12,543 nt of DNA from an uncultured Lachnospiraceae bacterium (GTDB lineage: Bacteria; Bacillota; Clostridia; Lachnospirales; Lachnospiraceae), in NCBI GenBank assembly GCA_900313745.1, contig OMSM01000289.1, positions 1 through 12,543 on the forward strand, given 5' to 3'. The position numbers were made by a program, and so were the translations under genes. The notes beneath the pieces were generated by a model. It was not told the DNA's origin, made no database searches, and worked only from the letters and a program-made list of their open reading frames with translations. Below, one piece after another: positions 1 through 7,117 of this stretch. Position 1 is the first letter of the stretch; the number at the start of each line of letters is the position of its first letter.

Positions 1-13
1 AAATAATCAGACC

Positions 14-19
14 AAGAGG
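14..19 (+). promoter_or_regulatory. Shine-Dalgarno for mutS
   Basis: The hexamer AAGAGG lies 8 nt upstream of the mutS ATG. This supports the start at 28. The 27 bases before mutS are too few to identify the upstream gene; in related Clostridia this is often miaB, but nothing here proves it. Confidence 0.7.
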
Positions 20-27
20 CAATTTTC

Positions 28-2730
28 ATGGACTTACAGGCGAAGGGTGTGGACTTCAACCAGCTCTCCCCGATGATGCAAACCTATTTCCAGACCAAGG
101 ACGAGTACCCGGACTGCATCCTTCTGTACCGCGTCGGCGATTTCTTCGAGATGTTCTTCGATGACGCCCTGACCGCTTCGAAGGAGCTGGAGCTCACCCT
201 GACCGGAAAGAACTGCGGCCTCCCGGAGAGAGCTCCCATGTGCGGAGTTCCCTTCCACGCCGTGGACATCTATATTACCCGGCTCGTGGAAAAGGGATAC
301 AAGGTGGCCCTCTGCGACCAGGTGGAGGATCCGAAGCTCGCCAAAGGGCTGGTAAAGCGCGAGGTGATCCGCGTGGTGACCCCCGGAACCAACATCGCTC
401 CGGAGTCCCTGGACGAGTCCTCCAACAACTATCTCTTCTGCGTGTGCTACGGCACGTCGAGGAGCGGGGTAGCCGTAAGCGACATCTCCACGGGTTCATT
501 CTACGTCACGGAGACGGACAGCCTGAAAGCCATATATGACGAGATCATGAAATACTCGCCCTCGGAGATCATCTGCAGCGAGACCTTCATGGTCTCCGGC
601 ATCAGTATGGATGAGCTGAAGGGAAGACTCGGCATCGCGGTCAATCCGCTGCCTCCGCACTACTTTGACGATGAGCTCTCCGTGCGTGCGGTTCTTGAGC
701 ATTTCGGCGTTTCCTCGCTGCACGGGCTCGGCCTCGGGGATTTCCCGGTCGGTGCGGTAGCCGCGGGCGCCATGCTGCGCTTTCTCACCGACACGCAGAA
801 AAACTCCCTGGGAAACATCACGAAGATCACGCCTTACCTGGCGAGCCGATTCATGCTCCTCGACTCGTCGACAAGACGCAACCTGGAGCTCACGGAGACG
901 CTCAGGGAGAAGAGGAGGCAGGGATCCCTCCTCTGGGTGCTCGATCACACAAGAACTGCCATGGGGGCGCGTCTCCTGCACCGCTTCATCGAGCAGCCCC
1001 TGATCGACCGGGACGCGATCATCGCCCGCCTCGACGCGGTCGAATGCCTCTCGGACAACAGTGTGGACCGGGACGAGCTGAGGGAATACCTGCAGCCGGT
1101 CTACGACCTCGAGCGCCTGCTCACCCGGATCTCCTACCGGACGGCCAATCCGAGGGACCTGGTCGCGTTCCGGACCTCGCTCTCCATGCTGGCCCCCATC
1201 CGCGGGACGCTTTCCGCCGTGCTTTCCTCCGGTGAACAGGCCGGCAGGAAGGACGGGGAGCTCAGGTCCGTGCTGAGTGATCTGGGCGAACATGGTGAAC
1301 TTCTGGATATACTCACCAGGGCAATTGAGGACGACCCGCCGCTGACCGTAAAGGAGGGCGGGATCATCCGGAGTGGGTACAGCGAGGACGTCGACCGCCT
1401 CAGGCAGGCGCACACGGACGGGAGAAGCTGGCTTCTTAAGCTGGAGGAAGAGGAGAGGGAGCGCACCGGAATACGTACTCTCAAGATCAAGTACAACAAG
1501 GTCTTCGGCTACTACTTCGACGTCACTAATTCCTTCCTCGGCATGGTTCCGGAGGATTTCATCCGCAAGCAGACCCTTACCGGATCGGAGCGGTTCACGA
1601 CGCCGAGGCTCAAGCAGCTTGAGGACGACATACTCAATTCCGAGGATAAGCTGAACGGGCTGGAATATGATCTCTTCTCCGAAATACGGGACCGCATCGC
1701 CGCGGAGATGGAGGAGATCCAGAGGAGCGCGGACGCGCTTGCCCGTCTTGACGTCTACTGCTCGCTTTCCCTTGCCGCAGAGAGGGGACGCTATGTCCGG
1801 CCTGAAATCAATACCAAGGGCATCATCGACATCAAGGCCGGCCGCCATCCCGTGGTCGAGCGCATGCTGGGAGGAGATTTCGTCGCCAACGACACCTACC
1901 TGGACAGCCGGAAGAAGGCGATCTCCATCATCACCGGGCCGAACATGGCGGGAAAGTCCACTTACATGCGCCAGACGGCGCTGATCGTCCTCATGGCACA
2001 GATCGGGAGTTTTGTCCCCGCAGACTCCGCGTCGCTGTGCGTAACCGACCGGATATTCACCCGCGTCGGGGCGTCGGATGACCTTGGCTCCGGGCAGAGC
2101 ACCTTCATGGTGGAGATGAACGAGGTCGCCAATATCCTCAGGAACGCCACGCCGGAAAGCCTCATCATCCTCGACGAAATCGGGCGCGGCACCTCCACCT
2201 ACGACGGGCTTTCCATCGCCTGGGCGGTGATCGAGCACATAAGCAACAAGCATTTTCTCGGCGCAAAGACGCTTTTTGCCACCCATTACCACGAGCTGAC
2301 GGAGCTCGAGGGCAAGATGGACAACGTCAACAACTACTGTGTCGCGGTCAAGGAGAACGGCGACGACATCGTCTTCCTGCGCAGGATAGTGAAGGGCGGC
2401 GCGGACAAGAGCTACGGAATACAGGTGGCAAAACTCGCCGGGCTCCCGGACATTGTCGTCGACAGGGCGAAGGAGATCCTTCAGGAGCTCATCGGAAACG
2501 ACATCACCGAGAGGGTAAAGAACATCCAGGCTCCGGCGCCCCAGTCCCAGGCGAAGGCAAAGGTGAAGCACTACGACGATGTAGACCTCGGCCAGGTCTC
2601 TCTGTTTGCCACGGTTAAGGACGAGGATGTCCTGAAGCAGTTAAGGGAGATCGACATCCCGAACCTCACCCCCCTGGATGCGCTTAATACACTCTACAGG
2701 CTCCAGAGTGAGCTGAAGAACCGCTGGTAA
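28..2730 (+). CDS. mutS: DNA mismatch repair ATPase MutS
   Basis: MutS binds mismatched base pairs and small loops in newly replicated DNA and, with ATP, recruits MutL. The 900-residue product is slightly longer than E. coli MutS (853). The mismatch-reading Phe-x-Glu is visible as F39-F-E41 in GDFFEMF. The ABC-type ATPase shows Walker A GPNMAGKST at residues 637-645, Walker B with D716-E717 followed by the IGRGTST signature, and the switch histidine region THYHE from residue 752. Near the C-terminus QVSLF (856-860) matches the beta sliding-clamp binding motif of MutS proteins, and a helical tail follows. The ATG at 28 has a Shine-Dalgarno at good spacing and gives the usual N-terminus (LSPMMQTYFQTKDEYPD). 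Its stop overlaps the mutL start by one base, so the two proteins are probably made together. The gene shows no truncation or frameshift. Confidence 0.98.
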   Translation: MDLQAKGVDFNQLSPMMQTYFQTKDEYPDCILLYRVGDFFEMFFDDALTASKELELTLTGKNCGLPERAPMCGVPFHAVDIYITRLVEKGYKVALCDQVEDPKLAKGLVKREVIRVVTPGTNIAPESLDESSNNYLFCVCYGTSRSGVAVSDISTGSFYVTETDSLKAIYDEIMKYSPSEIICSETFMVSGISMDELKGRLGIAVNPLPPHYFDDELSVRAVLEHFGVSSLHGLGLGDFPVGAVAAGAMLRFLTDTQKNSLGNITKITPYLASRFMLLDSSTRRNLELTETLREKRRQGSLLWVLDHTRTAMGARLLHRFIEQPLIDRDAIIARLDAVECLSDNSVDRDELREYLQPVYDLERLLTRISYRTANPRDLVAFRTSLSMLAPIRGTLSAVLSSGEQAGRKDGELRSVLSDLGEHGELLDILTRAIEDDPPLTVKEGGIIRSGYSEDVDRLRQAHTDGRSWLLKLEEEERERTGIRTLKIKYNKVFGYYFDVTNSFLGMVPEDFIRKQTLTGSERFTTPRLKQLEDDILNSEDKLNGLEYDLFSEIRDRIAAEMEEIQRSADALARLDVYCSLSLAAERGRYVRPEINTKGIIDIKAGRHPVVERMLGGDFVANDTYLDSRKKAISIITGPNMAGKSTYMRQTALIVLMAQIGSFVPADSASLCVTDRIFTRVGASDDLGSGQSTFMVEMNEVANILRNATPESLIILDEIGRGTSTYDGLSIAWAVIEHISNKHFLGAKTLFATHYHELTELEGKMDNVNNYCVAVKENGDDIVFLRRIVKGGADKSYGIQVAKLAGLPDIVVDRAKEILQELIGNDITERVKNIQAPAPQSQAKAKVKHYDDVDLGQVSLFATVKDEDVLKQLREIDIPNLTPLDALNTLYRLQSELKNRW

Positions 2731-4748
2731 TGCCCATGGAAAGAACAATTCATCTTCTCGATGAGGATACCGTTAACAAGATTGCCGCCGGAGAGGTGAT
2801 CGAGCGTCCCTTTAACGTTGCGAAGGAGCTGATCGAGAACTCCATCGACGCCGGAGCGGGAGCGATAACCCTCGAGGTCGCAAAGGGCGGAAGTGCGCTG
2901 ATCCGAGTTACAGACAACGGCTGCGGAATTGCCCCGGAGGACGTCGCTTACGCGTTCCGACGGCACGCGACGAGCAAGCTCGGAAGCGTCCGGGATCTGG
3001 ACACCCTTTCCACCCTGGGCTTCCGCGGGGAGGCTCTTTCCAGCATTGCCTCGGTCGCCCAGGTCGAGATGATCACCAAGAAGCGCGGGGCGCTGTCCGG
3101 CATCCGGGCGGTGACTCTGGACGGGCCGGTGAATCCGGGCGATGAGATCCCCATGGAGCTCACGGAGATCGGCGCGCCGGACGGCACAAGCATCATCGTA
3201 CGAAATCTTTTCTACAACGTTCCCGTCCGGAAGAAATTCTTAAAGAGCGCCGTCACGGAAACCGGCTATATTACGGAGCTTGTGGAGCATCTCGCGCTGT
3301 CCCACCCGGAGATTTCCTTCCATTACAGGGCAGACGGAAAGGAGAGGCTTCACACCACGGGAAACGGCAATATCCGTGAGATCATCTACCGGATCTACGG
3401 CCGGGACATCGCGGACCGCCTTATCGCCGTGAACGCGGAGCAGGACGGAATGAAGCTGACCGGGTATATCGGACGCCCGGAGACCAGCCGCGGGTCCAGA
3501 AGTTTTGAGACCTTCTTTGTCAACGGGAGGCTTCTTTATTCCGATGTGCTCAGCCACTCCCTCGAGACCGGCTACCGGACGGACCTGATGCAGCACCAGT
3601 TTCCCTTCGCCGTGCTGTACCTGGAGATGCCCCCGCATCTCTTTGACGTGAACGTCCATCCCGCGAAGCGCGAGGTGCGTTTTGCCGAGGCGGACAAGGT
3701 CTATTCCTTCATCGATGAAAGTGTCCGGAGGGCGCTTGGCGGCAGGGAGCTGATTCCCGGAATGGAGCTTACGACCGCGAAGGAGCGCAGGGAAGAGGAC
3801 GAAAAGGAGAGGGAGAAATTATACTCCGACCGCACGGAACCCTTCGAATCCGGCCGCGCGGAGCATGCCGCAGATCCCGCTCCGGCACCGGGACCTGAGC
3901 CGGTTCCGGTACCCCCTGTCCCAGGTTCCCCCAATGCGGAATCCGTTACGGCAGCTGAGGGAAAGCCGGAGGGCGACGGGGATATGGGATTTCTTTTCGA
4001 GGATCTCCGCACCCCGGAGAATCCCGCGGACTCCTCTCCTCCGGGTGCTTACGAAGTGAGGCAGATGGAGCTTAACACCGCATCCCTTGCCCTGGGAGCG
4101 CAGGGGATGCTGCTTAACGAGAGCACCCCGGCGGACAGGATCTTTACCGATGCGATGATCGCCGGCGCGCGGATCATCGGGCAGGTGTTTCTTACCTACT
4201 GGCTTGTGGAGATCGCGGATTCGCTGCTTCTGATCGACCAGCACGCCGCGCACGAGAAGGTCAATTTCGAGAGATTTTACCGGAGGCTCCTGCGGCGCTT
4301 CGAGGAGCCCGTTCCCTCGCAGATGCTCCTACCGCCTCAGGTCATCACGATGACCGGTCAGGAGGAGTCCTGCTACCTTCGCTATAAGGACACCTTCGCG
4401 GCGATGGGCTATGAGATCGAGCCCTTCGGGGACAGGAGAGTCTACACTGTCCGAGCTGTGCCTCTTGAACTGTTCGGCGAAGAGCCGGGAAGGCTCTTCA
4501 CGGATACGCTCGACGAGCTGATGAATGAGCGCATCACCGGCACTCCCTCCGATATCCTCTACCGCGTCGCCACCATGGCCTGCAAGGCTTCCGTCAAGGG
4601 AAACCAGAGGATATCCGCCAAAGAGGCGGAAGCCTTGATCAAGGAGATGCTCACCCTCGACAACCCCTATCACTGCCCGCACGGCAGGCCGACCATGATA
4701 CGGCTCACGAAGAGAGAGGTCGAGAAGCGCTTCGGGCGAATCGTGTAG
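2730..4748 (+). CDS. mutL: DNA mismatch repair protein MutL with endonuclease domain
   Basis: MutL links MutS to strand removal. The N-terminal GHKL ATPase shows the catalytic E36-N37 in KELIENS, D62 in TDNGCGI and GFRGEAL from residue 97. A Pro/Glu-rich low-complexity linker (about 345-445; a run of alternating Pro at 382-401) separates it from the C-terminal domain. That domain carries the metal-binding nuclease motif DQHA-x2-E-x4-E (D503, H505, E509, E514), ACKAS around C618, CPHGRPT at 649-655 and a terminal FGRIV. This is the nicking type found in bacteria without MutH. QMLLPP at 531-536 aligns with the MutL clamp-binding motif (QPLLIP in E. coli). The ATG at 2730 overlaps the mutS TAA (TAATG); no Shine-Dalgarno is evident, so translation is probably coupled. 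The ATG at 2736, two codons in, would give a more typical MutL N-terminus and is an equally possible start. Length 672 residues is within the family range. Confidence 0.97.
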   Translation: MPMERTIHLLDEDTVNKIAAGEVIERPFNVAKELIENSIDAGAGAITLEVAKGGSALIRVTDNGCGIAPEDVAYAFRRHATSKLGSVRDLDTLSTLGFRGEALSSIASVAQVEMITKKRGALSGIRAVTLDGPVNPGDEIPMELTEIGAPDGTSIIVRNLFYNVPVRKKFLKSAVTETGYITELVEHLALSHPEISFHYRADGKERLHTTGNGNIREIIYRIYGRDIADRLIAVNAEQDGMKLTGYIGRPETSRGSRSFETFFVNGRLLYSDVLSHSLETGYRTDLMQHQFPFAVLYLEMPPHLFDVNVHPAKREVRFAEADKVYSFIDESVRRALGGRELIPGMELTTAKERREEDEKEREKLYSDRTEPFESGRAEHAADPAPAPGPEPVPVPPVPGSPNAESVTAAEGKPEGDGDMGFLFEDLRTPENPADSSPPGAYEVRQMELNTASLALGAQGMLLNESTPADRIFTDAMIAGARIIGQVFLTYWLVEIADSLLLIDQHAAHEKVNFERFYRRLLRRFEEPVPSQMLLPPQVITMTGQEESCYLRYKDTFAAMGYEIEPFGDRRVYTVRAVPLELFGEEPGRLFTDTLDELMNERITGTPSDILYRVATMACKASVKGNQRISAKEAEALIKEMLTLDNPYHCPHGRPTMIRLTKREVEKRFGRIV

Positions 4749-4764
4749 CCTTCACCTTTTTTCC

Positions 4765-4797
4765 GGAGAGCCGCACATATAATGCGGATAGAAACTC
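4765..4797 (+). promoter_or_regulatory. miaA leader: distant Shine-Dalgarno plus hairpin
   Basis: The only purine-rich ribosome site before miaA is GGAGAG at 4765-4770, which is 27 nt from the ATG at 4798, too far for normal use. Directly after it comes a perfect 5-bp stem, CCGCA (4771-4775) with TGCGG (4783-4787), around a 7-nt loop. If it folds, the site sits an effective 10 nt from the ATG. A seven-codon ORF (4782-4805) also starts 11 nt after the GGAGAG and ends across the miaA start, so reinitiation is the alternative. The base pairing is read directly; function is inferred. Confidence 0.4.
4778..4783 (+). promoter_or_regulatory. Possible -10 box (TATAAT) before miaA
   Basis: A perfect TATAAT lies in the mutL-miaA gap. 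No convincing -35 sits at 16-18 nt; the region there is pyrimidine-rich (CCTTTT). A start point about 7 nt downstream would leave a leader of under 10 nt before miaA. It could be an internal promoter or chance within an otherwise GC-rich sequence. Confidence 0.22.
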
Positions 4798-5754
4798 ATG
4801 AGTGAGATAAATACATCCCTGAAGCCCCTGGTCATCATCGCGGGACCGACTGCCACCGGCAAATCCGATCTCGCGGTTAACCTCTGCCTCGCCCTTGACG
4901 GCGCCGTGATCTCGGCGGACTCCATGCAGGTGTACCACGACATGGCCATCGGCTCCGCCAGAATCACCCCGGAGGAGATGAAGGGCGTCCCGCACTATCT
5001 TGTCGACTATGTCTCCCCCCGCGAGCCCTGGAACGTGGTCCGCTTCAAGACGGAGGCGGTGCGGTGCTATAATGAGATTCTTGCCGCCGGCAGACTTCCT
5101 TTCCTGGTGGGCGGGACAGGTTTTTACATCGATGCCTTCCTTAAGGACACCGATTTCACCGCAATGGACGAGGATGAAGATTACCGGGAGGAACTCTCCG
5201 GGATAGCTCTGAGAGAAGGCCCGGAGGCCCTGCACCGCATGCTTCTTGCCGTTGATCCCAGGGCTGCGGAGACGATTCACCCGAACAACGTCAAACGGGT
5301 GATCCGGGCGCTGGAGTTTTCGAGGAGCGGGAAGCTGATCTCCGAACACAACATGGAGGAGAAGAAACGCGTATCTCCCTACCATGCGCTCTATTTCGTC
5401 CTTACCATGGAGAGGGACAGGCTCTACAGGCGCATAGAAGCGAGGGTGGACCGGATGTTTGACGCGGGACTCGTGGACGAGGTTAAAGCACTCATGGAAA
5501 CGGGCCTTAACGAGAACGACGTCTCAATGCAGGGACTTGGCTACAGGCAGGTGATCCGGGCACTTAAAGGAGAGTTTTCCCTTGATGAGGCGAGGGAAAG
5601 GATCAAGACGGAAACCCGCCACTTCGCAAAGCGGCAGCTGACATGGTTCACGAACCGGCAGGACACCGAGATGATCTGCCTGGATGACTATGGAACGGCA
5701 AAGGCGCTTGAGAACGCCCTCGCCGCCAGGATCCGCGCGGAACTGTTTATTTAA
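4798..5754 (+). CDS. miaA: tRNA dimethylallyltransferase MiaA
   Basis: MiaA transfers a dimethylallyl group from DMAPP to N6 of A37 in tRNAs reading UNN codons, the first step towards ms2i6A; MiaB does the second step. The 318-residue length is usual. The P-loop is GPTATGKS (16-23), followed by the SADSMQVY segment with D41, the GGTGFY loop with T107, and the C-terminal family signature ETRHFAKRQLTWF. The sequence GLGYRQVIRAL before it is also typical. The ATG at 4798 places the P-loop at the expected distance from the N-terminus, but it lacks a Shine-Dalgarno at normal spacing (see the leader entry). It follows mutL by 49 nt, matching the mutS-mutL-miaA order common in bacteria. The hfq gene that often follows miaA is absent here. 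Confidence 0.97.
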   Translation: MSEINTSLKPLVIIAGPTATGKSDLAVNLCLALDGAVISADSMQVYHDMAIGSARITPEEMKGVPHYLVDYVSPREPWNVVRFKTEAVRCYNEILAAGRLPFLVGGTGFYIDAFLKDTDFTAMDEDEDYREELSGIALREGPEALHRMLLAVDPRAAETIHPNNVKRVIRALEFSRSGKLISEHNMEEKKRVSPYHALYFVLTMERDRLYRRIEARVDRMFDAGLVDEVKALMETGLNENDVSMQGLGYRQVIRALKGEFSLDEARERIKTETRHFAKRQLTWFTNRQDTEMICLDDYGTAKALENALAARIRAELFI

Positions 5755-5788
5755 TTGACTAAGAATTTGCAGGAGCATTCCAGGGACA

Positions 5789-7069
5789 ATGACCAACAAC
5801 AGCATGTATTCCAGATTTGGCATAGGAGAGAAGGTGCTCGCCTTCGCGGAGCCGATTCTTCAGGAGCTTTCGCCCCGCTTCGCCGAGACAGACCGCATCG
5901 CGGAGTATAACCAGCTCAAGGTGATCCGCGCGATGCAGGAGGCGCACGTAGGAGAGGCGAATCTTATGGGCACCACCGGCTACGGGTACGATGATATAGG
6001 AAGGGACGGGCTCGAGGAGACCTTCGCGCGGGCGTTCTGCACGGAGGATGCCCTCGTGCGCCCCCAGATCACCTGCGGCACCCATGCCCTTGCCCTGGCG
6101 CTTATGGCAAACCTCCGGCCCGGGGACGGCCTTCTGTATGCGTCCGGCGCTCCCTACGACACCATGGAGGAGGTTATCGGAATCCGGGAATCCGCGGGTT
6201 CCCTCGCTGAGTACGGCATAAGCTACAGCCAGGCGGAGCTCGACGGGGAAGGGCGGCTGAGCCCGGAGAATATAAGAGCCGCACTAAGGGACAACACCCG
6301 GATCGCCGTGATCCAGCGGTCAAGGGGATATTCCGGCAGACCTACCTTTACCGTGGAGGAGATCGGCGCATGCATCCGCTTCATCAGGGAAATCCGTCCC
6401 GATATCACGGTAATGATCGACAACTGCTACGGCGAATTCACCGAGGAGAGGGAGCCCTCCGAGGTCGGGGCGGACATGATCGTCGGCTCGTTAATCAAGA
6501 ATCCCGGTGGAGGGCTTGCACCTACCGGCGGGTATATTGCGGGGACAAGGATCTGTGTGGAAAACGCTGCGAGGAGGCTCACCTCCCCGGGGCTCGGCCG
6601 GGAGGTCGGCGCGACCCTCGGTGTTCTCCCGTCGCTCTACCAGGGCTTCTTCCTCGCCCCCACGGCAGTTGCGTCAGCGATGAAGGGCGCGATGTTCGCG
6701 GCCGGAGCTTACGGGGCGCTGGGGTTTGAGGTAAGCCCGGGGGTGACGGATCTGCGTTCCGACATCATCCAGTCCGTGACCTTCGGAAATCCGGAGGGCG
6801 TCATCGCTTTCTGCCAGGGAATACAGGCGGCATCGCCCGTCGACAGCTACGTCGTCCCCCAGCCGGATGATATGCCGGGATACGACTCCCAGGTCATCAT
6901 GGCAGCCGGAGCCTTCGTCTCAGGGTCCACTATGGAGCTGTCCGCGGACGGGCCGGTCCGGCCGCCGTATACCGTGTTCATGCAGGGCGGCCTGACCTGG
7001 CCGCACGCAAAGCTTGGGGTGCTGAAGAGCCTCCAGTTAATGCTTGACCGGGGTATTATTCATCTATAA
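5789..7069 (+). CDS. PLP-dependent methionine gamma-lyase family protein (YnbB / 'aluminium resistance' type)
   Basis: This 426-residue protein has the fold-type I PLP signature: DNCYGEF with D211 (expected to bind the pyridine nitrogen) and SLIKNPGGG with K237 as the likely Schiff-base lysine. An N-terminal GTTGYGYDDIGRD segment and the C-terminal PYTVFMQGGLTWPHAK segment are characteristic of the family annotated as methionine gamma-lyase family or aluminium resistance protein, including B. subtilis YnbB. Its true substrate is not settled, so no specific reaction is claimed. The family is often found near miaA/hfq/glnR in Firmicutes, so its place 34 nt after miaA is expected. The ATG at 5789 is preceded by AGGAG at 5771-5775 (13 nt, long) and AGGG at 5782-5785 (3 nt, short); neither is ideal. 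An ATG at 5804 is a possible later start but has no better site. Confidence 0.92.
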   Translation: MTNNSMYSRFGIGEKVLAFAEPILQELSPRFAETDRIAEYNQLKVIRAMQEAHVGEANLMGTTGYGYDDIGRDGLEETFARAFCTEDALVRPQITCGTHALALALMANLRPGDGLLYASGAPYDTMEEVIGIRESAGSLAEYGISYSQAELDGEGRLSPENIRAALRDNTRIAVIQRSRGYSGRPTFTVEEIGACIRFIREIRPDITVMIDNCYGEFTEEREPSEVGADMIVGSLIKNPGGGLAPTGGYIAGTRICVENAARRLTSPGLGREVGATLGVLPSLYQGFFLAPTAVASAMKGAMFAAGAYGALGFEVSPGVTDLRSDIIQSVTFGNPEGVIAFCQGIQAASPVDSYVVPQPDDMPGYDSQVIMAAGAFVSGSTMELSADGPVRPPYTVFMQGGLTWPHAKLGVLKSLQLMLDRGIIHL

Positions 7070-7080
7070 AATGTTTGCAT

Positions 7081-7112
7081 CCTCCCTTCCCGCTGCCCGG
7101 GGAGCAAGGAGG
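7081..7112 (+). promoter_or_regulatory. radC ribosome site with complementary upstream strand
   Basis: The strong Shine-Dalgarno AAGGAGG (7106-7112) lies 5 nt before the TTG start of radC at 7118. Just upstream, CCTCCCTT (7081-7088) can pair with all seven bases of it, with one bulged C, enclosing a GC-rich loop in which GCT (7092-7094) can also pair with AGC (7103-7105). The stem would hide the ribosome site. No T-run follows, so it is not an intrinsic terminator. Pairing is visible; a regulatory role is inferred. Confidence 0.45.
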
Positions 7113-7117
7113 AATGA

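Noticed and set aside
496..2571. 691-codon open frame on the minus strand, opposite mutS
   Set aside because: It is codon-aligned with mutS, so its stops could only come from TTA, CTA or TCA sense codons. These are rare in this GC-rich gene; the frame ends exactly at a TCA codon (496-498). The product has no family likeness. The same explains minus-strand frames at 7876-8757 (ends at a TCA codon in mreB) and 11279-11809 (ends at a TCA codon in the PBP gene).
3873..3932. Proline-rich alternating stretch in mutL as a repeat element
   Set aside because: It is in frame and lies in the flexible linker that varies between MutL proteins; low-complexity composition explains it.
4724..4762. Possible terminator at the end of mutL (palindrome GAAGCGCTTC at 4724-4733, T-run at 4757-4762)
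   Set aside because: The palindrome has no loop and is over 20 nt from the T-run, so it does not have the layout of an intrinsic terminator.
5755..5760. TTGACT just after the miaA stop as a -35 box
   Set aside because: No -10-like hexamer lies 16-18 nt downstream (the sequence there is TTCCAG-like), so a promoter is not supported.
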